Under the pieces are notes generated by a model. That model made no database searches, was not told the DNA's origin, and saw nothing but the letters and a program-made list of their open reading frames with translations. Below are positions 36,722-45,330 of a stretch of 64,000 bases of DNA, piece after piece. Both the position numbers and the translations under genes were made by a program. The DNA is taken from contig JBMOQX010000034.1 in NCBI GenBank assembly GCA_049322755.1, forward strand, positions 1 through 64,000, in the 5' to 3' direction. The stretch's first letter is position 1; each line of letters starts with the position of its first letter. The DNA comes from DATIUV01 sp049322755 (GTDB taxonomy: Bacteria > Pseudomonadota > Gammaproteobacteria > Burkholderiales > UBA6910).

Positions 36722-37507
36722 TCAGCGCCCCCGGAAGTGGGGCGGCCGTTTCTCCAGGAACGCCTGCATGCCTTCCCGCTTGTCCTCGGTGGAACACAGC
36801 AGACCGAAGACGTCGCTTTCCATGATGCAGGCGCCGTCCAGGTCCATGTCCTGGCCGCGTTGCACCAATTGCTTGGTGTAGCGCACCGCCAGCGGTCCCT
36901 TGGCGGCGATCAGGCGGGCCAGCTCCAGCGCCTTGGGCAGCAGCTCGTCCCGGGGATAGACGTGGTTGGCCAGCCCGATGGCCCTGGCTTCGTCGGCCTT
37001 GACGAAACGGCCCGAGAGCAGCAGCTCCAGCGCCATCGCCGGGCCGACCCGGCGCGGAAGACGCTGGGTGCCGCCGAAGCCGGCGCTGATGCCCAGGTTC
37101 ACCTCGGGCTGGCCGAACACCGCGTTTTCGGAGGCCAGGATGAAGTCGCAGGCCAGCGCCAGCTCGCAGCCTCCGCCCAGCGCGTAGCCGTGCACCAGCG
37201 CGATCACCGGGATCGGCAGCAGTTCCAGCGCGCGAAACACCCTGAGCGCCTCGCCGGAGAAGTGCTGCCCCTCCACCGCGCTCATGTCCACCATGCGCGA
37301 AATGTCGGCGCCGGCGACGAAGGCCTTGTCGCCGCCGCCGGTGAGCAGCAGCACGCGGGCGTCCGGATCGGCGGCGACGTCGCGTACCGCCTGACCCAGC
37401 TCGGCGATGGTTTCGGGATTGAGCGCGTTGAGCGCCTTCGGGCGGTTGACGGTGAGGCGCAGGATGCCGGGTTCGACCGGCTCCAGGATCAGGTTCTGGT
37501 AGGTCAT
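36722..37507 (-). CDS. Enoyl-CoA hydratase/isomerase
   Basis: A crotonase-fold enzyme of 261 residues that probably hydrates 2-enoyl-CoA in beta-oxidation or branched-chain acid breakdown. The oxyanion-hole motif is AFVAGADISRM. Both hydratase acids are visible, in GGGCELALACDF and FGQPEVNLGISAGFGGTQRL. It lies upstream of the synthetase-transporter cluster on the same strand, 34 bp after the SDR gene, so the three may form one catabolic set. Confidence 0.9.
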   Translation of the reverse strand: MTYQNLILEPVEPGILRLTVNRPKALNALNPETIAELGQAVRDVAADPDARVLLLTGGGDKAFVAGADISRMVDMSAVEGQHFSGEALRVFRALELLPIPVIALVHGYALGGGCELALACDFILASENAVFGQPEVNLGISAGFGGTQRLPRRVGPAMALELLLSGRFVKADEARAIGLANHVYPRDELLPKALELARLIAAKGPLAVRYTKQLVQRGQDMDLDGACIMESDVFGLLCSTEDKREGMQAFLEKRPPHFRGR

Positions 37508-37541
37508 GGCAGGACGGGATCGGCAGCGGAAGGAAGGACGT

Positions 37542-38306
37542 TCATTTTGGCGCCATGCGAATGGCGCCGTCGAGGCGGATGACTTCGCCGTTCAACATCG
37601 GGTTCTCGAAGATGTGGCGGACCAGTGCCGCGTACTCGGCAGGCCGGCCCAGGCGGGAAGGAAACGGCACCTGGCTGCCGAGCGAGGCGCGCAGCTCCTC
37701 GGTCATGCCCATCAGCATCGGCGTCTCGAAGATGCCGGGGGCGATGGTCATCACGCGGATGCCGAAGCGCGCCAGCTCGCGGGCGATGGGCAGCGCCATG
37801 CCCACCACGCCGGCCTTGGAGGCGGCGTAGGCCGCCTGGCCGATCTGGCCGTCGAACGCCGCCACCGACGCGGTGTTGACGATGACGCCGCGCTCGCCGC
37901 CCTCCAGGGGCTCGCTTCTCGACATCGCGTCGGCAGCAAGCCGCAGCACGTTGAAGCTGCCCACGAGGTTGATGTCCACGGCGCGCCGGAACGATTCCAG
38001 CGCGTGCGGCCCCTGCTTGCCCACGACCCTCTCGCCCGGTGCCACGCCCGCGCAATTGACCACGCCGCGCAGCGGTGCGAGCTTGGCGGCCTCCGCCAGC
38101 GCCTGCCGCACCGGCGCCTCGTCGGTGACGCTGCCGCGCACGAAACGGGCGGCGGCGCCCAGCTCCCTGGCCATGGCGTCACCCTGCTCGGCGCTGAGAT
38201 CCAGCAGCACCACCCGGCCGCCGGCCTCGGCCAGCATGCGTGCGGTCGCCGCGCCCAGGCCCGAAGCGCCGCCCGAAACCAGATACGAATTGCCCGCAAT
38301 CTGCAT
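37542..38306 (-). CDS. SDR family 3-hydroxyacyl-CoA dehydrogenase
   Basis: A short-chain dehydrogenase of 254 residues from the ATG at 38306, of the type annotated as 3-hydroxyacyl-CoA dehydrogenase type 2 (HSD17B10-like). The NAD motif is SGGASGLGAAT. The catalytic triad comprises the Ser in VNTASVAAFDG and the Tyr and Lys in YAASK. In mammals the homologous enzyme acts on 2-methyl-3-hydroxybutyryl-CoA. Next to an enoyl-CoA hydratase and icmF, it fits branched-chain acyl-CoA oxidation, by inference. A longer start would add 15 residues and is less likely. Confidence 0.88.
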   Translation of the reverse strand: MQIAGNSYLVSGGASGLGAATARMLAEAGGRVVLLDLSAEQGDAMARELGAAARFVRGSVTDEAPVRQALAEAAKLAPLRGVVNCAGVAPGERVVGKQGPHALESFRRAVDINLVGSFNVLRLAADAMSRSEPLEGGERGVIVNTASVAAFDGQIGQAAYAASKAGVVGMALPIARELARFGIRVMTIAPGIFETPMLMGMTEELRASLGSQVPFPSRLGRPAEYAALVRHIFENPMLNGEVIRLDGAIRMAPK

Positions 38307-38370
38307 GTGTCCTCTCCAAACGAACGCGCCCGCCGGCAAGCGGGCGCGCAAACGAAGCCCAGGGTGAGCG

Positions 38371-41300
38371 CTACATGTTGCGCCGGTACTGCCCGCCCAC
38401 CTCGAACAGGGCCCGGGTGATCTGACCCAGCGAGCAGCAGCGCACCGCGTCCATCAGCACTGCGAAGACGTTCCCGTTGCGCATGGCGGTGTGCTGCAGC
38501 CGCTCCAGCATCGGGCCCGATTCGGCCGCGTGGCGCGTGTGAAAGTCCTTCAGCCGCGCCAGCTGGGATTGCTTCTCCTCGTCGGTGGAGCGCGCCAGCT
38601 GCAGGGTGTCGGCCGACGGCTGCGGGTGCGGATTGAGGAAGGTGTTGACGCCGACGATGGGCAGCCGCCCGTCGTGCTTCAGCGTCTCGTAGTGCAGCGA
38701 CTCCTCCTGGATCCTGCCGCGCTGGTAGCCGGTCTCCATCGCCCCCAGCACGCCGCCGCGGGAGGCCAATGCCTCGAACTCGGCCAGCACCGCCTCCTCC
38801 ACCAGGTCGGTCAGCTCGTCGACGATGAACGCCCCCTGGTTCGGGTTCTCGCACTTCGCCAGTCCCCACTCCCGGTTGATGATGAGCTGGATCGCCATCG
38901 CCCGGCGCACCGATTCCTCGGTGGGCGTGGTGATGGCCTCGTCGAAGGCGTTGGTGTGCAGCGAGTTGCAGTTGTCGTAGACCGCGATCAGCGCCTGCAG
39001 CGTGGTGCGGATGTCGTTGAAGTCGATTTCCTGCGCGTGCAGCGAGCGGCCCGAGGTCTGGATGTGGTACTTGAGCTTCTGCGAGCGCTCGTTGGCGCCG
39101 TACTTGTTGCGCATCGCGCAGGCCCAGATGCGCCGCGCCACCCGCCCCAGCACCGAGTACTCCGGGTCCATGCCGTTGCTGAAGAAGAACGACAGGTTGG
39201 GGGCGAAGTCGTCGATGTGCATGCCGCGCGCGAGATACGCCTCGACGTAGGTGAAGCCGTTCGCCAGGGTGAAGGCGAGCTGCGAGATCGGGTTGGCGCC
39301 GGCCTCGGCGATGTGGTAGCCGGAGATCGACACCGAGTAGAAGTTGCGCACGTTGTGGTGGACGAACCACTCCTGCATGTCCGCCATCATCTTGAGCGCG
39401 AACTCGGTGGAGAAGATGCAGGTGTTCTGGCCCTGGTCCTCCTTGAGGATGTCGGCCTGCACCGTCCCGCGCACGGTGGCGAGCACCCATTCGCGGATCT
39501 TCTCCGCCTCGTCCTCGGTGGGCGAACGGCCGTTGTCCTGCCGGAACTTGTCCAGCTGCTGGTCGATCGCGGTGTTGAGAAACATCGCCAGGATGGTGGG
39601 CGCGGGACCGTTGATGGTCATCGACACCGAGGTCATCGGATCGCACAGGTCGAAGCCGCCGTAGAGCACCTTCATGTCGTCCAGCGTCGCCACCGACACG
39701 CCCGAGTTGCCGACCTTGCCGTAGATGTCGGGCCTGGGATCGGGGTCGAAGCCGTAGAGCGTCACCGAGTCGAAGGCGGTGGACAGGCGCTTCGCCCGGG
39801 AATCCTTCGACAGGTAATGGAAGCGGCGGTTGGTGCGGAACGGGTCACCCTCGCCCGCGAACATCCGCGTCGGATCCTCGTTCTCGCGCTTGAACGCGAA
39901 CACGCCGCCGGTGAACGGGAACGATCCCGGCACGTTCTCCTTCAGCAGCCAGCGCAGGATCTCGCCGTCGTCCTCGAAGCGGGGCAGCGCGATCTTGGGA
40001 ATCTTGTTGCCCGAGAGCGTCGTGTGCTTGAGCGAAGTGCGCACCTCCCGGTCCCGGATCTTCACCACGTATTCGTCGGCCCCGTAGGTGGCGCGGGTCT
40101 GGGGCCACATCTCCAGCAGCCGGCGCGAGCGCGCATCCAGGGCCCGCTCGCGGGCCGCGATCAGGTCATCGATTTCGGCAAGGATGGCGGGGTCCGGCGT
40201 TTCGGGCGGCTCCGCGCCGGATCCCGGGTTGCACCGGGATGACCGAAGCTCGAGCAGCATTCTCTTCGTTTCGCTCAGCTGCTGGCGTTCGCGGGCGACG
40301 CGGGCCTGCTCGGCGGCGCTCCGGTGATAGCCGCGCACGCACTCCGCGGTTTCCGCGAGATATCGGTTGCGCGCCGGCGGCACGATGGAGGCGACGCCGG
40401 TCGAGTGGCGCACGGCCACCGGCGGCAGCCGCCCCGGCGGCAGCGCGAAACCGCGCTCGCGCAGCAGCCCCGCCAGGCGCTGGTAGAGCGCCGTCACGCC
40501 GTCGTCGTTGAAGCGCGCGGCGATAGTGCCGAATACCGGCATGTCGTCGGCCGCCCGGGAGAAGTCGCCGCGATTGCGCTGCACCTGCTTGGCGACGTCG
40601 CGCAGCGCGTCCTCACCGCCCTTGCGGTCAAACTTGTTGATCGCCACCAGGTCGGCGAAGTCCAGCATGTCGATCTTCTCGAGCTGGCTGGCGGCGCCGA
40701 ACTCCGGGGTCATCACGTACAGCGCCAGGTCGGCGTGGGGCACGATGGCGGCGTCGCCCTGGCCGATACCGGAGGTCTCGACGACGATCAGGTCGAAGCC
40801 CGCCGCCTTGCACGCGGCGACGATGGCGGGCAGGCCCTGGGGAATTTCGGCGCCGCTGGCGCGGGTGGCGAGCGAGCGCATGTAGATGCGCGGGCTGGCG
40901 ATGGCATTCATGCGGATGCGGTCGCCCAGCAGCGCGCCGCCGGTCTTGCGCCGCGACGGGTCCGCGGCCACCACGGCGATGTTGAGCCGGTCGTCCTGGT
41001 CCAGCCGGAAGCGCCGGATCAGCTCGTCGGTCAGGGACGATTTTCCCGAGCCCCCGGTGCCGGTGATGCCCACCACGGGCGCCTTGGAAGCCTTGGCGAG
41101 CGCGCCGATGCGCTGCGCCAACGCCGGCGCCAACGCCCCGTTCTCCAGCGCGGTGATGATCCGGGCCAGCGCGCGGCGGTCGCCGGCCTCGAGCCCGCGC
41201 AGGTCGGCGGGTACGTCCTGGGTCAGATCCGCGTCCGCGCGGCGCAGCATGTCCCAGATCATCCCCTGGAGGCCGATTTTCTGGCCGTCCTCCGGGGAAT

Positions 41301-41682
41301 AGATGCGGGTGACGCCGTAGGCCTCGAGCTCGCGGATCTCGCTGGGGATGATCACCCCGCCGCCGCCGCCGAAGATGCGGATGTTGCCCCCGCCCCGTTC
41401 CCGCAGCAGGTCCACCATGTACTTGAAGTACTCCAGGTGCCCGCCCTGGTAGGAACTGAGGGCGATGGCGTGGGCGTCTTCCTGCAGCGCCGCGGTGACG
41501 ATTTCCTCCACCGAGCGGTTGTGGCCGAGGTGGATTACCTCGGCGCCGTTGGCCTGGAGGATGCGGCGGACGATGTTGATCGACGCGTCGTGGCCGTCGA
41601 ACAGGCTGGCGGCGGTCACGAACCGCACGCGGTTGGCAACGGCGTAGGGCTCCGGGGCTACCTGGACACTGAGGTCGGTCAT
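38371..41682 (-). CDS. icmF: Fused isobutyryl-CoA mutase (B12-, G-protein- and mutase domains)
   Basis: An adenosylcobalamin-dependent mutase that interconverts isobutyryl-CoA and n-butyryl-CoA; relatives also act on isovaleryl-/pivalyl-CoA. Its 1103 residues have IcmF order: N-terminal B12-binding domain (His31 in LFDGHDASI), a MeaB/MeaI-like GTPase (Walker A GTGGSGKSS near 208-216), then the substrate-binding barrel. In the barrel, TRMFAGEG places Phe608 where methylmalonyl-CoA mutases have Tyr (TIRQYAG), favouring an isobutyryl-type substrate. GGAGGAG precedes the ATG. A LiuR-like palindrome lies 61 bp upstream. Confidence 0.96.
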   Translation of the reverse strand: MTDLSVQVAPEPYAVANRVRFVTAASLFDGHDASINIVRRILQANGAEVIHLGHNRSVEEIVTAALQEDAHAIALSSYQGGHLEYFKYMVDLLRERGGGNIRIFGGGGGVIIPSEIRELEAYGVTRIYSPEDGQKIGLQGMIWDMLRRADADLTQDVPADLRGLEAGDRRALARIITALENGALAPALAQRIGALAKASKAPVVGITGTGGSGKSSLTDELIRRFRLDQDDRLNIAVVAADPSRRKTGGALLGDRIRMNAIASPRIYMRSLATRASGAEIPQGLPAIVAACKAAGFDLIVVETSGIGQGDAAIVPHADLALYVMTPEFGAASQLEKIDMLDFADLVAINKFDRKGGEDALRDVAKQVQRNRGDFSRAADDMPVFGTIAARFNDDGVTALYQRLAGLLRERGFALPPGRLPPVAVRHSTGVASIVPPARNRYLAETAECVRGYHRSAAEQARVARERQQLSETKRMLLELRSSRCNPGSGAEPPETPDPAILAEIDDLIAARERALDARSRRLLEMWPQTRATYGADEYVVKIRDREVRTSLKHTTLSGNKIPKIALPRFEDDGEILRWLLKENVPGSFPFTGGVFAFKRENEDPTRMFAGEGDPFRTNRRFHYLSKDSRAKRLSTAFDSVTLYGFDPDPRPDIYGKVGNSGVSVATLDDMKVLYGGFDLCDPMTSVSMTINGPAPTILAMFLNTAIDQQLDKFRQDNGRSPTEDEAEKIREWVLATVRGTVQADILKEDQGQNTCIFSTEFALKMMADMQEWFVHHNVRNFYSVSISGYHIAEAGANPISQLAFTLANGFTYVEAYLARGMHIDDFAPNLSFFFSNGMDPEYSVLGRVARRIWACAMRNKYGANERSQKLKYHIQTSGRSLHAQEIDFNDIRTTLQALIAVYDNCNSLHTNAFDEAITTPTEESVRRAMAIQLIINREWGLAKCENPNQGAFIVDELTDLVEEAVLAEFEALASRGGVLGAMETGYQRGRIQEESLHYETLKHDGRLPIVGVNTFLNPHPQPSADTLQLARSTDEEKQSQLARLKDFHTRHAAESGPMLERLQHTAMRNGNVFAVLMDAVRCCSLGQITRALFEVGGQYRRNM

Positions 41683-41743
41683 GGCGTCTCCTCCGCCGCT
41701 GAAGGCAGGCCGGGGCAGACCCGGCCCGATTCAATGCCAATAC

Positions 41744-41759
41744 TTTACGCTTACGTAAA
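41744..41759. promoter_or_regulatory. LiuR-type operator upstream of icmF
   Basis: TTTACGCTTACGTAAA, a palindrome of the form TTTACG-N4-CGTAAA, 61 bp upstream of the icmF start in the 182-bp phaC-icmF gap. It matches the two other sites in this window and the motif known for MerR-family LiuR regulators of leucine/isovalerate utilisation. The sequence is seen; binding by the local LiuR is inferred. Confidence 0.85.
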
Positions 41760-41864
41760 CGTCAATGCCAGCCTGATTCTCCCCTGGCAGCGGACGAGAG
41801 GGCAGATTCGAGCCGGCACGACCACAACAGGGCGGGACGCGCACGTCGGTGCGGCCCCGGCTCC

Positions 41865-43679
41865 TCATTTCGCCGACTGGTCGACGCGAACCTTGACGTA
41901 CTCCCCGGGGGCGTCGCCCAGCACCTTGAGCTTGCCGTCCCCGGGCTTGCGCGCCGGCACCCGCTCCGGGCCCAGTTTGGCGACCCACTGCGCCCAGCGG
42001 GTCCACCACGAGCCTTCCGTGTACTTGGCCCCCTCGAACCACGCATCCGGCTCTCCCGCCAACTTGCCGTGGGTCCAGTAGCCGTACTTGTTGGCGACCG
42101 GCGGGTTGATCACGCCGGCGATATGCCCCGAGCCGCCCAGGACGAAGTCGACCGGCCCGCCCAGCAGCCGGGCGCCGGCGAACGTGGATTTCCAGGGCGC
42201 GATGTGGTCCTCCACCGTGGACAGGAAGAACGCCGGGGTCTTCACCTTCGACAGGTCGATCGGCACCCCGCCCAGCGTCATCCCCCCCGGCTCTTTGAGC
42301 AGGTTCTTCTGGTACATGTTGCGCAGGTAGAAGCTGTGCATCGCCGCCGGCATGCGCGTGGAATCCGAGTTCCAGTGCAGCAGGTCGAACGGGAACGGGT
42401 CCTTGCCCAGCAGATAGTTGTTCACCACGAACGACCAGATCAGGTCGTTGGCGCGCAGCATGTTGAAGGTGGTCGCCATCTCCGACCCCTCCAGGTAGCC
42501 GCGCTCGTTCATGCGCTTTTCCAGCGCGGTGATCTGCTGGTCGTCGATGAACACTTCCAGCTCGCCCGGCGACGAGAAATCGATCATGGTGGTGAAGAAG
42601 GTGGCGCTGGCGACGCGCTCGGCCTGCTTACTGGCCGCCAGCCAGGCGAGCGCGCACGCCAGCAGCGTGCCGCCGAGGCAGTAGCCGATGGCGTTGACCT
42701 GCTTCTCGCCGGTGGCCTGCTCGATGGCGTCCAGCGCCGCCAGGGGGCCCTCGCGCAGGTAGTCCTCGAACGTCTTCTTCGCGTGCTCCGCGTCCGGGTT
42801 GACCCAGGAGATCACGAACACCGTGTGCCCCTGGTCGACGGCCCACTTGATGAAGGAGTTCTTGTCGCGCAGGTCCAGGATGTAGAACTTGTTGATCCAC
42901 GGCGGAATGATCAGCAGCGGGCGCCGGTAGACCTCCGGGGTGGAGGGGGTGTACTGCAGCAACTCCATGAGCTCGTTGCGGAACACCACCTTGCCGGGGG
43001 TGGTGGCGACGTTCTTGCCCAGCTCGAACGCCTCGCTGTCGGTCATGCGGATGCGCAGCTGACCGTTGCCCCGCTCGATGTCCTCCAGCAGGTTGCTCAG
43101 ACCCTTGAGCAGATTCTGGCCGCGGCTCTTGACCGTCTCATTGAACACCTCGGGATTGGTGAGCACGAAATTGGTCGGCGACATGGCGTCGATGTACTGG
43201 CGCGTGAAGAAATCGATCTTCTTCGCCGCCGGCTCCTCCAGCCCCTCGACGCTGGCCACCGTGCTGTGCAGGTGCCGGGCGGTGATGAGGTAGGACTGCT
43301 TGATGTAGTCGAACAGGAAGTGGTCTTCCCAGGCCTCGTGCTTGAAGCGCTTGTCGTCCTTGGCGGGCACCGCCACCGGCGCCGCTTCGTGGCCCATCAT
43401 CCGCAGGAAAGTGCTCTGCCAGAGGTTCATGTAGTCCTGCCACAGGTTCACGTGGGCGTGGGCCAGCTTGATGGGATCCATCATCAGCTTCGCCGCCATG
43501 TCCATGAACGCCTTGGCGATGCCGAGCTCGTCGGCCATGCCGAGATGGCCGCCCTTGGCCTGCTTGCCGAGGAATTCCGACAGCACCTTGCTGGACCGCT
43601 GGGCGATGTCGCTGAAGCTCTGGGCCAGATCGATCGGATCGGGAGTCTCCGGCTTCTGTTGTTCGGTCGTCGTGCTCAC
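41865..43679 (-). CDS. phaC: Class I poly(3-hydroxyalkanoate) synthase
   Basis: Polymerises (R)-3-hydroxyacyl-CoA to PHA storage granules. I chose the GTG at 43679 (604 residues) because a perfect AGGAGG lies 7 nt upstream; the longer frame adds 10 residues across that site. It has the N-terminal PhaC domain, then an alpha/beta hydrolase with a lipase-like box GYCLGG (nucleophile Cys334), the Asp in VEDHIAPW and the His in GGSGHIAGV. No phaE or phaR is adjacent, fitting class I. It follows an MBL hydrolase and shares its LiuR-type control region. Confidence 0.96.
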   Translation of the reverse strand: MSTTTEQQKPETPDPIDLAQSFSDIAQRSSKVLSEFLGKQAKGGHLGMADELGIAKAFMDMAAKLMMDPIKLAHAHVNLWQDYMNLWQSTFLRMMGHEAAPVAVPAKDDKRFKHEAWEDHFLFDYIKQSYLITARHLHSTVASVEGLEEPAAKKIDFFTRQYIDAMSPTNFVLTNPEVFNETVKSRGQNLLKGLSNLLEDIERGNGQLRIRMTDSEAFELGKNVATTPGKVVFRNELMELLQYTPSTPEVYRRPLLIIPPWINKFYILDLRDKNSFIKWAVDQGHTVFVISWVNPDAEHAKKTFEDYLREGPLAALDAIEQATGEKQVNAIGYCLGGTLLACALAWLAASKQAERVASATFFTTMIDFSSPGELEVFIDDQQITALEKRMNERGYLEGSEMATTFNMLRANDLIWSFVVNNYLLGKDPFPFDLLHWNSDSTRMPAAMHSFYLRNMYQKNLLKEPGGMTLGGVPIDLSKVKTPAFFLSTVEDHIAPWKSTFAGARLLGGPVDFVLGGSGHIAGVINPPVANKYGYWTHGKLAGEPDAWFEGAKYTEGSWWTRWAQWVAKLGPERVPARKPGDGKLKVLGDAPGEYVKVRVDQSAK

Positions 43680-43686
43680 CCTGTCA

Positions 43687-43692
43687 CCTCCT
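43687..43692 (-). promoter_or_regulatory. phaC: Strong ribosome-binding site deciding the phaC GTG start
   Basis: AGGAGG on the minus strand with a 7-nt spacer to GTG at 43679. It lies inside the longer frame that starts at 43709, which argues that the upstream start is not used. Confidence 0.8.
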
Positions 43693-43714
43693 GGCTTTGG
43701 AACCCTCAAGTTTA

Positions 43715-44809
43715 TTAAAACCGCGAGCCCGCTTCCACGCCCGGCCCGCCGGTGCGGAAGCGGTAAATGCCCTGCCCGTCGACGCTGCGCTCAAGCCGGC
43801 CGCGGCGCCACAGGTAGTTGATGTGGGCCACCGCCTCGCCCATGGCGAAGAACACCTGGTGGGAGTCGAGCTGGCGCCGGAACAGCACCGGGATGAGATC
43901 GGCCGCCGAGCGCGGCTCGGCGCAAGCGCCCAGCAGGTCGCGAAACCGCGCGTCGTGATGCGAGCGCAGCGCATCCACCCGCGCCCGCAGTCCCGTGAAG
44001 ACGCGCCCGTGGGACGGCAGTACCAGCGTCTGGGCCGGCAGCTCGCGGAAGCGCGCCAGCGAGTCGAGGAACAGCGCCAGCGGGTCTCCCTCGGGCTCCG
44101 GGCTCCAGACACTGACATTGGTGCTGATGCGCGGAAGGACCATGTCGCCGGAAATGAAAACCCCGAGATCGGGCGACCAGAGCGTGGCGTGCTCCGGCGC
44201 GTGGCCGTAGCCGACGAGCACCTGCCACGCCCGTCCGCCGATCGCCAGTTCCTCGCCATCCACGATGCGCCGGTAATGCCGGGGAATCTCGGGCACTCCG
44301 CGGCGATAGACGTCGCCCTTCAAGCCCAGGCTGGCGAGCCGGCCCTCGTCCAGCCCGTGGCGTCGGTGCAGGGCCACCAGGGCTTCCTTGCCGAAGCCGG
44401 CGGCGCTGTCCGAGACGGCGTGGGCGGTCAGGTACTCGGCCTGGGTCATCCAGAGTCCGGCGCCGAATTCCCGCGACAGCCAGTGGGCCATGCCGAGGTG
44501 GTCCGGGTGGTAATGGGTCACCAGGATGCGACGCACCGGCCGCGCGCCGATCACCGAGCGCACCAGCGTCTCCCAGGCAGCGCGGGTTTCGTCGCTGGTG
44601 TAGCCGCAGTCGACGAGAGTCCAGCCGTCGCCGTCCTCCAGCAGCCAGAGATTGATGTGGTCCAGCGCGAACGGCAGCGGCATGCGCAGCCAGTGGACGC
44701 CGTCGGCCACGCGCAAGGCCTCGCCGGGCGCCGGGACGCCCGCCAGCGGATAGCCCAGGTCAGCCGGGAGCGGGGCGTCGGGCTTTTTCTCGGCGGCCGC
44801 TTGCGTCAT
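43715..44809 (-). CDS. MBL-fold metallo-hydrolase
   Basis: A metallo-beta-lactamase-fold hydrolase of 364 residues. The metal-binding motif THYHPDHLG (HxHxDH) and further ligands in VGYGHAPEHATLWSPD and SGDMVLPRIS are visible, and a C-terminal winged-helix-like region (LRSHHDARFRDLLGAC onward) resembles LACTB2/GloB-like proteins. The activity may be a thioester or lactone hydrolysis. It is upstream of phaC (35 bp) and its start lies 12 bp from a LiuR-type palindrome, so it probably belongs to the acyl-CoA regulon. The substrate is unknown. Confidence 0.85.
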   Translation of the reverse strand: MTQAAAEKKPDAPLPADLGYPLAGVPAPGEALRVADGVHWLRMPLPFALDHINLWLLEDGDGWTLVDCGYTSDETRAAWETLVRSVIGARPVRRILVTHYHPDHLGMAHWLSREFGAGLWMTQAEYLTAHAVSDSAAGFGKEALVALHRRHGLDEGRLASLGLKGDVYRRGVPEIPRHYRRIVDGEELAIGGRAWQVLVGYGHAPEHATLWSPDLGVFISGDMVLPRISTNVSVWSPEPEGDPLALFLDSLARFRELPAQTLVLPSHGRVFTGLRARVDALRSHHDARFRDLLGACAEPRSAADLIPVLFRRQLDSHQVFFAMGEAVAHINYLWRRGRLERSVDGQGIYRFRTGGPGVEAGSRF

Positions 44810-44821
44810 GGCATCAGGTGG

Positions 44822-44837
44822 TTTACGTTTACGTAAA
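44822..44837. promoter_or_regulatory. LiuR-type operator in the MBL-phaC / liuR divergent gap
   Basis: TTTACGTTTACGTAAA, the best copy of the three palindromes, in a 65-bp gap between the MBL gene (12 bp away) and liuR (37 bp away). The position fits autoregulation of liuR and co-control of MBL-phaC. Confidence 0.88.
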
Positions 44838-44874
44838 GTGACGTTTGTCGGTCCTCAAAGCATTCTAGGAGTTT

Positions 44875-45300
44875 ATGCTGCGTAACACAATGAACAAGGA
44901 AGCCTTCACCATCACCGAACTGGCCAAGGAGTTCGGGGTCACCACCCGGACCATCCGTTTCTACGAGGATCAGGGGCTGCTGAACCCGTCCCGGGACGGG
45001 CGCAATCGCATCTACGGCAAGCGCGACCGGGTCCGACTCAAGCTCACCCTGCGGGGCAAGCGACTGGGTTTCAGCCTGGGCGAGGTGCGGGAGCTGTTCA
45101 ACCTCTACGATTCGGCCCGGGACGAGACGGCGCAACTCAACCAGTTCCTGGCCATCCTGGAGAAGCGCCGCACCCAGCTGGAGCAGCAGAAGGAGGACAT
45201 CGACGCGCTGCTGGCCGAGATCGGCATGTTCGAGATCCAGTGCCGGCAGATCCTGAGCCAGCGGGCACGGGCAGCCCGGCGGGAAACGGTCGAGACCTGA
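44875..45300 (+). CDS. liuR: MerR family regulator, LiuR type
   Basis: A MerR-family DNA-binding protein of 141 residues. The N-terminal winged helix is clear (FTITELAKEFGVTTRTIRFY), followed by a dimerisation coiled coil (LEKRRTQLEQQKEDIDALL). The C-terminus is short, without an obvious metal-binding cysteine set. LiuR proteins control leucine/isovalerate catabolism in proteobacteria. Genome position (first gene before the liu genes) and three matching operators support this. The start may instead be the ATG at 44890; AGGAG at 44867 sits close to the first ATG. Confidence 0.9.
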   Translation: MLRNTMNKEAFTITELAKEFGVTTRTIRFYEDQGLLNPSRDGRNRIYGKRDRVRLKLTLRGKRLGFSLGEVRELFNLYDSARDETAQLNQFLAILEKRRTQLEQQKEDIDALLAEIGMFEIQCRQILSQRARAARRETVET

Positions 45301-45310
45301 ATACCCGCCA

Positions 45311-45326
45311 TTGACGTTAACGTAAA
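45311..45326. promoter_or_regulatory. LiuR-type operator abutting the thioesterase start
   Basis: TTGACGTTAACGTAAA, a third copy of the palindrome with one base changed in the left half. It lies 10 bp after the liuR stop and ends only 4 bp before the thioesterase ATG, so it covers the place where a ribosome-binding site would be. It may act as a roadblock for liuR read-through or serve a promoter with an almost leaderless message. Confidence 0.82.
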
Positions 45327-45330
45327 GGTC

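Noticed and set aside
32851..36825. A very long plus-strand open frame (over 1300 codons) opposite livH, livG and the acyl-CoA synthetase
   Set aside because: It is antisense to three strongly recognisable genes, is rich in Arg/His/Asp/Gly as expected of GC-rich shadow frames, and matches no family.
43680..43709. Ten-residue longer start for phaC
   Set aside because: The region contains a perfect AGGAGG correctly spaced from the GTG at 43679, so it is more likely leader than coding.
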